DNA from: Deltaproteobacteria bacterium
GTDB lineage: Bacteria; Desulfobacterota; Desulfobacteria; Desulfobacterales; ETH-SRB1
Assembly (NCBI GenBank): GCA_003647525.1
Contig: QMMZ01000163.1
Span: 1-5,726, forward strand
Length of the DNA stretch: 5,726 nt
Reading direction: 5' to 3'
Numbering within the stretch: the first letter of the stretch is position 1; every line of letters begins with the position of its first letter. This document shows, one piece after another, positions 1-5,183 of this stretch. The notes under the pieces are model-generated. The model was given only the letters and a program-made list of their open reading frames with translations, was not told the DNA's origin and did no database searches. Both the position numbers and the translations under genes were made by a program.

Positions 1-284
1 CATGAAGATATCCCCATATCCGGCAAGGCTTGATACTCCTTCCTGTATCCGGTCACCACCCCGTCTCCTGGAAACCGCTTTTTATCCATTCCAAAATCTG
101 TGGACTGGTGAAGGACGAATTTACCGAACTCCTCAAAGGTTCCTTTGTCTAAGAGGTAGTTGATTCGTTCTCGATCTGTCCATTTTCCCTTATTGTGCTG
201 TATTTCGATCCTTTTTTCGCCGCCTCCCAGTTCTGCTTCAGCGCTTTTTTCAACGAGAGCCTGAATCTTTTCCTCGGTTGACAT
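1..284 (-). pseudogene. pccB: Acyl-CoA (propionyl-CoA) carboxylase carboxyltransferase beta subunit, 5' part with internal deletion and frameshift; runs off the window
   Basis: The intact enzyme is the biotin-dependent carboxyltransferase that moves CO2 from carboxybiotin to propionyl- or acetyl-CoA in the cytoplasm. The ATG at 284 follows a strong AGGAGG (290-295) with 5-nt spacing and opens [13 protein letters not shown]. It reads through the family block around '[20 protein letters not shown]' (codons about 61-80). At 50-45 the original frame loses homology. A different frame, from base 48 to the window edge, reads [16 protein letters not shown], which in the family (for example human PCCB) lies roughly 50 residues further on, after the QDFTVFGGS and NDSGGA blocks. 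Those CoA-binding segments are absent. Both family positions can carry GGATAC at the joint, so a microhomology-mediated deletion is likely. The original frame has no stop before the window edge, but the product would be nonsense there. MmdA-type decarboxylase or another acyl-CoA carboxylase beta chain is equally possible. The family call is firm; the substrate is not. Confidence 0.85.
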
Positions 285-304
285 TTTAACCTCCTGTTTT
301 GGGG

Positions 305-358
305 AATTCAGGAATTGATAAAAGTTCCTTTAATCCCTCAATTCGCAATTCCTGAATT
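305..358. repeat. 13-bp perfect inverted repeat with 28-nt loop between the phosphoesterase fragment and the pccB start
   Basis: The left arm AATTCAGGAATTG (305-317) is the exact reverse complement of the right arm CAATTCCTGAATT (346-358). Each arm is itself partly palindromic (AATTC..GAATT). In minus-strand transcripts it would form a hairpin just upstream of the pccB RBS. It has no T-run of a classical terminator on that strand. The right arm also encodes part of the run-on tail of the phosphoesterase fragment. It could be an operator, a weak terminator or a small mobile palindrome; the sequence does not decide. Confidence 0.6.
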
Positions 359-601
359 TTGTTAGTGTAACGTATTGCTCATCGATTCTATCAAACTTCA
401 TAGCGGACAGGTCAATCGTGACATAGGTGAACTCATTAAGCTGGCCGGGTTGAATGCATATCGTCCTGCAAAGTTTTGCATGCCATCGTCCTGTAACTTC
501 AGGAGATTCATGGATATGACCATGTAGCGAAAGCTTTGGCTGATATTTCTTCAAAAAGTTGTAAATTGCCTTTGACCCTACTTCTGCGCCGTGATAACAT
601 T
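330..601 (-). pseudogene. Truncated second copy of the calcineurin-like phosphoesterase (C-terminal 78 codons or so only)
   Basis: This minus-strand stretch matches the last part of the intact phosphoesterase at 4226-5056, from the Cys of CYHGAEVGSK through the metal-binding GHIH motif to the final EQYVT. It lacks the first ~198 residues, including the DxH, GD and GNDD motifs, so it cannot be an active enzyme. Immediately upstream of the homology a TAA (602-600) closes the frame. Over the 63 residues from LKKYQPK to EQYVT there are five substitutions relative to the intact copy (H/Y, C/G, V/I, A/T, D/N), with nine silent changes elsewhere in the repeat. Homology ends exactly after the Thr codon where the intact copy has its stop. 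This copy instead runs on for 11 unrelated residues to a TAA at 332-330. The only available start is an internal TTG (554). It is a duplicated fragment, not a gene in its own right. Confidence 0.9.
366..601. repeat. Direct repeat copy 1 (236 bp)
   Basis: This aligns without gaps to 4229-4464 at a constant offset of 3863 bp. I count 14 mismatches (222/236 identical), 12 of them transitions. Identity stops abruptly at both ends: at 365/4228 on the left, the last sense codon of the phosphoesterase, and at 601/4464 on the right. Both copies have the same orientation. They bracket the PEGA-glycosyltransferase operon and the DUF4157 relic. Confidence 0.97.
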
Positions 602-603
602 AA

Positions 604-710
604 ATTATAAACATTTTCAAGGAAATTAATGAGCAACCTGAGCAACTTTTTGAGATGATCCGCACGGATATCATAGAATCTTAGGCCTATATTCAATGAC
701 GGATGCCGGG
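604..710 (+). mobile_element. Remnant of an IS256/Mutator-family transposase N-terminus (frameshifted)
   Basis: A plus-strand frame closed by stops on both sides (TAA 601-603, TAG 682-684) reads IINIF then KEINEQPEQLFEMIRTDI and ES. The motif of 'PEQLFEMIR.DI.ES', continued by 'VG.YL', is what I recall from the N-termini of IS256-like (Mutator-type) transposases of deltaproteobacteria. Moving one base over at the TAG restores a continuation beginning LGLYSMTDAG, loosely matching the expected VGxYLTxLMDAE. This suggests a frameshifted relic. The remnant abuts the end of the direct repeat (601), where the phosphoesterase fragment is cut off. No DDE catalytic region, terminal inverted repeats or target duplication are visible. 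The family assignment is from memory of a short motif and is moderate at best. Confidence 0.42.
650..679 (+). promoter_or_regulatory. Candidate sigma70-type promoter for the PEGA-glycosyltransferase operon
   Basis: TTGAGA (650-655) and TAGAAT (674-679) each match five of six consensus bases, with an 18-bp spacer. They lie about 100 bp upstream of the PEGA start, on the same strand, with no other gene between. The elements fall inside the transposase remnant, so the operon may be driven from relic DNA. Such matches arise by chance in AT-rich DNA; there is no independent support. Confidence 0.3.
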
Positions 711-778
711 ACTACAAAACAGCTTATTAGGTGCCATAGCGGCCCTCTTCATATTTCCCGGGAGAGGCAGGGTATTGT

Positions 779-2233
779 ATGCAAGCTCTAAGAAGGATTA
801 TATTCTATGTCTTATCTGTCATTTATGTCGCGATTTGTCCCATAGTCATTTTGTACTCCTTTGGTTTTGTTCTGGATCCAAAAAAGAAAGAGATGGTTCA
901 AACCGGGCTTGTCCAGCTCAAAACCATTCCTGAAGACGCCACGGTTCATGTGGAAAGCAAGAAATTTGCCGGCAAAACCCCTGTGCTCATTAGGAATCTT
1001 GTTCCTGGAGATTATAAGTTCAGATTGCACCTTGAAGGCTATAAGCCCTGGGAAAGAAAAGTGTTTGTATCAACAGGCAAAGCTGTTACGTACGGAAACA
1101 TTCTATTGATTCCTGAGAATTGGACAAAAAGAGAAGTTTCGTCACAAATATTTTCACAGATGACTCCTATTTCTGATACTCACCTTATGATTTTAGCTCG
1201 TGGGAACAAATTATGCGATTATTTCGTTTTTGATTGGGAAAGCGACGAAATGTGGCCTCTCGTCAACTGTACGGGCGAGACAAGAGAAATGAATGTCTTG
1301 AAGCTATTTACAGCCGGGGGAAGCGATGTGGTTGTCGTTCTGACAGCTTGTGAGGGAAAACAGAATTACGCATGGATCAGACTGGAAAAGGAACAACCAG
1401 AGATCAAGGATATATCGACCCTTTTCGTTGAAGAACCGTCTATGATCGTATGGGACCCCGGAGCGCCTTCCCAACTGTTTTCCTGGCAGGATGGATACGT
1501 GAATCGCTTGGATATTGAACAGGGTGCTGTTTATCCTAAATTTGCCGGCGATATCGTTGGATTTGGCCTTTACGATGAAGAAATCTACATCATAGATCAG
1601 AAAAAAACTCTGAGGAGGCTGGATTTTGATAAAAAAAGCGAGGAGATACTACTGGAAGATCCAAATCTAAGAAGCCTGCTTTTTGAAAGCAAGCAAGATG
1701 TACAAATCTTTTTCTTGGATGAAAAAACTCTCATCTTTTTGGATTCCAGAGGATCGCTCGTTACAAACCGTCTTCCTTATCATTTTGTAAAGCAAGGTGT
1801 AATTGGCTGGCGATTCAATCGTAAGAAGCAGATCTTGCTGTTATGGATGAAAGGCAAAATCGGGATTCTCGACTTCTCCGAGACCAGAAAAGAGGATGAA
1901 GGTCTCTTTGAACAAGGTCTCCGCGTGACTTGGATATATGAAAACGGGGAGGATATTCGAAAATGCTTTTGGGCCAACAATGGATCTCACGTTTTATTTC
2001 GCGACGAGAATAAGGTTTATCTATTGGAAAGAGATCCATATTGCGGTTCCGTACTACACTTCCTGACCCAAGTGGACAAAGGGGGCCAAATAACTTACGC
2101 AGATGAAACAGGAGATATCTATATCTTGGAGAAACCAGGTGGAAAGCTAATAGCCCTGAAGTTAATACCAACCAAAACAGCTTTCTCGCTTATCGAAGGA
2201 GACGAGACTTCTTTTTGGAACGGTACCGAATAG
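779..2233 (+). CDS. Membrane-anchored PEGA-domain protein with probable beta-propeller ectodomain (484 aa)
   Basis: The exact function is unknown; it is predicted to be an extracytoplasmic surface-associated protein. A basic N-terminus (MQALRR) precedes one hydrophobic segment at about residues 7-32 with no lipobox, so it is a signal anchor. Residues about 43-112 form a PEGA domain: GLVQLKTIPEDATVHVES, then KTPVLIRNLVPGDYK, then LEGYKPWERKV. From about 120 to 484 are irregular beta-rich repeats such as IYIIDQKKTLRRLDF, KGKIGILDF, ANNGSHVLFRDENKVYLLE and GDIYILEKPGG. They resemble PD40/WD40-like propeller blades, so a propeller is inferred. The ATG at 779 is the first start after an in-frame TAG (737-739), with GGAGAGG (761-767) as a somewhat distant RBS. 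The stop overlaps the next gene, so the two are probably translationally coupled. I recall similar PEGA/propeller proteins next to glycosyltransferases in Patescibacteria. The domain call is firm; the role is inferred from its partner. Confidence 0.85.
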   Translation: MQALRRIIFYVLSVIYVAICPIVILYSFGFVLDPKKKEMVQTGLVQLKTIPEDATVHVESKKFAGKTPVLIRNLVPGDYKFRLHLEGYKPWERKVFVSTGKAVTYGNILLIPENWTKREVSSQIFSQMTPISDTHLMILARGNKLCDYFVFDWESDEMWPLVNCTGETREMNVLKLFTAGGSDVVVVLTACEGKQNYAWIRLEKEQPEIKDISTLFVEEPSMIVWDPGAPSQLFSWQDGYVNRLDIEQGAVYPKFAGDIVGFGLYDEEIYIIDQKKTLRRLDFDKKSEEILLEDPNLRSLLFESKQDVQIFFLDEKTLIFLDSRGSLVTNRLPYHFVKQGVIGWRFNRKKQILLLWMKGKIGILDFSETRKEDEGLFEQGLRVTWIYENGEDIRKCFWANNGSHVLFRDENKVYLLERDPYCGSVLHFLTQVDKGGQITYADETGDIYILEKPGGKLIALKLIPTKTAFSLIEGDETSFWNGTE

Positions 2234-3873
2234 TGGAGTTTAATTATTCAAGACAAAATCTTTCACGAAAAGAACAGAGACTTGAGCGTGCTTTCGGAAT
2301 TGTGCCGGGCGCCTTGAGTTGGCTGATTCTGCTTTCTATGATTACCCTCTCTGTAAGCTACCCCTTGGTCGCAGCCGTGCTTATCATAGCGTTTGAAATC
2401 TATTGGATTCTACGACTTGTGTACATGACGATATTTCTTTGGCTATCTTTTTTCCGGCTCTCTCTGGATGAAGATACTGATTGGATGAAGTGGATAGGAG
2501 AAATAGACCGACTGAAACACAAGACGCCGCCGATGCCAAGTGGCGGGGAAAACTGGTCATTCAAACAAAAAATTGCGGATTACATTCATCGAAAGCAAAT
2601 CCATGCTTTGAAAACAAGCAACCAAGAAATCCCTGGCTCTGAGAATATTTATCATCTTGTGATTATTCCGGTGGCAAAAGAGGCTTATGGCATTATCAAA
2701 CCTAGTATAGATGGCATCCTCCGGGGGAGCTATCCGGCCCAACGGATTGTCGTATGTATAGCTATAGAAGAATGGGCTGATGAACTAGTCAAAAAAGGGG
2801 TCCTCAGAATACAAGATGAGTTTCGAGAAACATTTATGGACTTCCATGTGATTGTCCATCCCAGTGGGCTTCCCGGCGAAGCCAGGGTCAAAGGTGCCAA
2901 TACGACTTATGCCGCCAAGTCTGCGACACAATATTTCAGAGACAGGGGCATCCCGCATGAAAATATTATCGTCTCCTGCTTTGATGCTGATACGGTTCCT
3001 GGTTCAGACTATTTTGCCTGTTTGACATATTATTTTCTGGTGACGTCTTGTCGGCACCAGGCTAGTTTCCAGCCCATTCCTGTTTACAACAACAATATCT
3101 GGGAAGCGAGTAGTTTCGCCAGGGTCCTCGATATCGGCTCATCTTTTGTCCAAATGATTGAAGCAACAGACCCTGAAAAACAGATTACATTTTCGAGCCA
3201 TAGCATGAGTTTTAAGACTCTGATAGAGCTTGGGTATTGGTCCCGTAACATCATATCTGATGATTCATCTATTTATTGGAAGGCGTTTCTTCATTTTGAC
3301 GGTCATTATGAAGTTGTGCCGATGTACGTAACATTATCAATGGATGTTACACAGGCTGACTCTGTGATGAAAACATTTGTGAATGTCTATAAGCAAAAAA
3401 GGCGATGGGCATGGGGAGTGGAGAATTTTCCAATCGTTATGAGAGGTTTTTTGTCGGCTCGAAATATCCCGCTGAAAAAGAAAATGAAACACGGATTTAA
3501 GCTCCTTGAACGGCATATCAATTGGGCGACATGGCCGTTTCTGTTATCTATCGTCTCGTGGCTTCCGGCACTATTTGGAGACAGGGAATTCTTCAGTACG
3601 ACTGTGTATTACAGTGCTCCACAGGTCAGGTCAGTCATTTTTCAATTGGCATCTGTAAGCCTTATAAGCTGTATTCTCACAAGCCTTCTGCTCCTACCAA
3701 AGAAAAAGGTCAAACACCATACTTTGCGAAAGATAAGACACGCTTTTGAATGGCTGCTTGTTCCGGTTGTTAGCATGGCCCTGGGCGCTATTCCTGCCTT
3801 AGATGCTCAGACTCGACTTATGTTTGGCCGATATATGGATTTTTGGGTGACCGACAAGTTTAGAAAAATGTAG
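2215..3873 (+). CDS. Integral-membrane family 2 glycosyltransferase, processive (QxxRW) type
   Basis: Predicted to transfer sugars from nucleotide-sugar donors at the inner face of the cytoplasmic membrane, building or extending a surface glycan; the sugar is unknown. Two membrane segments (about 31-49 and 52-80) precede a GT-A domain starting near YHLVIIPVAKE (146-156). Visible motifs are LPGEARVKGAN (219-229), the metal-binding FDADT (256-260), QPIPVYNNNIW (286-296), FSSHSMSFK (326-334), the acidic DDSS (349-352) and QKRRWAWG (394-401), which is Q-x-x-R-W. Further hydrophobic segments lie near 438-453, 475-494 and 512-527, before the conserved-looking end IPALDAQTRLMFGRY. The layout resembles cellulose-synthase-like GT2 enzymes, and from memory especially a group common in Patescibacteria. 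The TTG at 2215 overlaps the upstream gene by 19 bp with AAGGAG at 2196-2201. An in-frame GTG at 2233, touching the upstream stop (TAGTG), is an equally plausible start and removes six residues. No lesion is visible. Confidence 0.88.
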   Translation: MERYRIVEFNYSRQNLSRKEQRLERAFGIVPGALSWLILLSMITLSVSYPLVAAVLIIAFEIYWILRLVYMTIFLWLSFFRLSLDEDTDWMKWIGEIDRLKHKTPPMPSGGENWSFKQKIADYIHRKQIHALKTSNQEIPGSENIYHLVIIPVAKEAYGIIKPSIDGILRGSYPAQRIVVCIAIEEWADELVKKGVLRIQDEFRETFMDFHVIVHPSGLPGEARVKGANTTYAAKSATQYFRDRGIPHENIIVSCFDADTVPGSDYFACLTYYFLVTSCRHQASFQPIPVYNNNIWEASSFARVLDIGSSFVQMIEATDPEKQITFSSHSMSFKTLIELGYWSRNIISDDSSIYWKAFLHFDGHYEVVPMYVTLSMDVTQADSVMKTFVNVYKQKRRWAWGVENFPIVMRGFLSARNIPLKKKMKHGFKLLERHINWATWPFLLSIVSWLPALFGDREFFSTTVYYSAPQVRSVIFQLASVSLISCILTSLLLLPKKKVKHHTLRKIRHAFEWLLVPVVSMALGAIPALDAQTRLMFGRYMDFWVTDKFRKM

Positions 3874-4178
3874 TTGTTTTTGTCTGTAGTGAGAACTTTT
3901 TGCATGGTTCGGGCATACGTATCCATTGTATTCCTAAATTTATAGGTAAAAATGCCGCGGCGTAAATTTTGTCCATAATTAAAGCAAGACCAGCCGCTGT
4001 TTTAGGTTTTAGGATTATATTGACCAGGGGCAAAGTAGATATCATTTCCTGAGGTATAAGCCGATGGATCAATCTCAGAAAAAGCTCTTACATGTCATGG
4101 TACCCCCTTATGAATTTCTATATCATCAAGATTAAAACCTGATAAATAAGGAGCGAGGCCCTGGGCCAACCTGTGCCT
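3860..4178 (-). pseudogene. Decayed DUF4157 (putative metallopeptidase-like) domain gene
   Basis: Reading minus strand from 4178, one frame gives LAQGLAPYLSGF, then NLDDIEIHKGVP, a TGA at 4097-4095, then HVRAFSEIDPSAYTSGND and IYFAPGQYNPKT. This is the DUF4157 pattern (IxIHxG..., A(Y/F)TxGNDIYFxxGxYxP). The TGA stands where I recall a Trp (PWYV) in related proteins, so it looks like a TGG-to-TGA change. After NPKT a 7-bp tandem duplication (4000-4013) shifts the frame. Removing one unit gives NPKTAAGLALI, the expected lead into GHELxHV. The HExxH helix is absent, and the shifted frame continues MDKIYAAAFLPINLG to a stop at 3860. This may mean a deletion joining to a later segment. Upstream the frame is blocked by TAG at 4181-4179. 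DUF4157 domains usually occur in large secreted or toxin-associated proteins; none of that remains. It is certainly non-functional. Confidence 0.7.
4000..4013. repeat. 7-bp tandem duplication TTTTAGG x2 causing the DUF4157 frameshift
   Basis: The plus strand reads TTTTAGGTTTTAGG (CCTAAAACCTAAAA on the coding strand). Deleting one unit restores the uninterrupted DUF4157 frame from NPKT into AAGLALI, so this is a plausible inactivating slippage or duplication event. Confidence 0.75.
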
Positions 4179-4228
4179 CTACCGCCAGCTCCTGCAGGAA
4201 GGCCGGCAACAGCCCGTTCCTCTTGTCA
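4151..4228. other. Unassigned GC-rich patch between the DUF4157 relic and the second direct repeat
   Basis: By hand count 52 of 78 bases are G or C (about 67%), against 22 of 70 (about 31%) in the 70 bases just left of it. It contains the palindrome TCCTGCAGGA (4190-4199), flanked by imperfectly complementary GCCAGC and GCCGGC. A plus-strand frame reads ARPWANLCLYRQLLQEGRQQ on to a TGA at 4231-4233, and a minus-strand frame reads NGLLPAFLQELAVEAQ. I do not recognise either with confidence. It ends exactly where repeat copy 2 begins and may be a joint fragment from foreign DNA. As a hairpin just past the phosphoesterase stop it might also act as a weak terminator, but it has no T-run. Confidence 0.45.
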
Positions 4229-5056
4229 TGTGACGTATTGCTCATTGATTCTATCAAACTTCATAGTGGACAGGTCAATCGTAATATAGGTGAACTCATT
4301 AAGTTGACCGGGTTGGATGCATATTGTCCTGCCAAGTTTTGCATACCATCGTCCTGTGACTTCAGGAGATTCATGGATATGACCATGGAGCGAAAGCTTT
4401 GGCTGATATTTCTTCAAAAAGTTGTAAATCGCCTTTGACCCTACTTCTGCGCCGTGATAACATTTATCTAATCCCAGTCTGTATGGGGGCATGTGGATTA
4501 CATACACGCTCTTTGCCATATCTCCTGGGCGTACCAGGCGATCAAGTTCTTCCTTTATCGTTGAGAGTGTTTTTGCATAGACAAACCAGTCATCTATTTC
4601 CTGCCATCCATCTGGTGCAGACAACAGTCCTTTTCCGAACTGCACCTGGAATATATAGTCATCCGTGTCCATCCTGCATCTGTCTTTGAGTCGAAATGGA
4701 TAATCAACTACCCAGTTCATACCTGCGAATGTGTAACCTCCGATTTCAAATTTGCGTTGCGCCAGGCAGACTACAAAGGAATACTTATTACAAGTTTCCT
4801 CAAAGAGTTGATCGAAAATTCCAAGGTCATCGTTTCCCAGGTAGCAGAGATAATAAATCCCGGCAGAATTGAATCGTGCAAAGTGATTGTCAAGGTAGTC
4901 AGTAATGAATTCGCCTTGTCTGAACAGATCATTGTTCTTGGGCAGCATATCACCGCCATTGATGACTACTTTTGCTTTAAAGTCTTTTGCTGCTTCAAAT
5001 AGCCGCTCATATTTCCACTTGCTTCCGTGCAAGTCTGTTACAAATAGCACTCTCAT
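4226..5056 (-). CDS. Calcineurin-like metallophosphoesterase (276 aa)
   Basis: A cytoplasmic binuclear-metal phosphoesterase; the substrate cannot be told. The expected motifs occur in order: D8-L-H10 (VTDLHG), GGD (34-36), GNDD (74-77, the GNH[D/E] motif with His replaced by Asp), VIHMPPY with His188, and GHIH (225-228). A PGQ near 249-251 follows. No signal peptide is seen. The ATG at 5056 has AGGGAG (5070-5065) with 8-nt spacing. The stop TGA (4228-4226) is formed by the first bases outside the duplicated block, so the last codon coincides with the repeat edge. The native C-terminus may once have been different, since the other copy runs on 11 residues. Downstream of the aor remnant on the same strand with a 127-bp gap, it may have been cotranscribed with it. 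The length and complete motif set suggest a functional enzyme. The GNDD variant also occurs in other single-domain phosphoesterases, so it need not mean inactivity. Confidence 0.88.
   Translation of the reverse strand: MRVLFVTDLHGSKWKYERLFEAAKDFKAKVVINGGDMLPKNNDLFRQGEFITDYLDNHFARFNSAGIYYLCYLGNDDLGIFDQLFEETCNKYSFVVCLAQRKFEIGGYTFAGMNWVVDYPFRLKDRCRMDTDDYIFQVQFGKGLLSAPDGWQEIDDWFVYAKTLSTIKEELDRLVRPGDMAKSVYVIHMPPYRLGLDKCYHGAEVGSKAIYNFLKKYQPKLSLHGHIHESPEVTGRWYAKLGRTICIQPGQLNEFTYITIDLSTMKFDRINEQYVT
4229..4464. repeat. Direct repeat copy 2 (236 bp), inside the intact phosphoesterase gene
   Basis: This is the partner of 366-601, with the same orientation and no gaps. It corresponds to codons of roughly residues 198-275 of the intact gene, which continues without a break beyond 4464, while copy 1 stops there. 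This makes copy 2 part of the complete gene and copy 1 the fragment. Confidence 0.97.
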
Positions 5057-5183
5057 TCAGGCAGCTCCCTCAATAATATCACATAATGTTTCCAGCATAC
5101 AAGAAGTCCGCCGCATGCGGTTTGGGTTGGAGTGTAATCTCGAACCAGATACATGTTGTCATACGCGGTTTTTGACCAAGCCC

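Noticed and set aside
508..696. Minus-strand open frame beginning NIGLRFYDIRADHL
   Set aside because: It crosses the repeat boundary, is out of frame with the phosphoesterase fragment, and is antisense to the transposase-like remnant. No RBS or recognisable domain.
3874..3960. Terminator after the glycosyltransferase gene
   Set aside because: T-rich stretches occur (3878-3882, 3897-3901), but I could not find a GC stem directly before them.
3860..4072. Possible small minus-strand gene starting MIHRLIPQEM
   Set aside because: Its 5' part is out of frame relative to the clear DUF4157 reading; only the part after the 7-bp duplication is real relic sequence. Covered by the pseudogene entry.
5057..5183. 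tRNA-like GGTTCGAGA string and short minus-strand frames between aor and the phosphoesterase
   Set aside because: No 5-bp T-stem pairing or acceptor stem could be formed. The short frames (a 27-codon one starting MTTCIWFE, and another ending WKHYVILLRELPE) have no RBS or recognised similarity. A 10-bp palindrome CCGCATGCGG at 5111-5120 is present but has no T-run.
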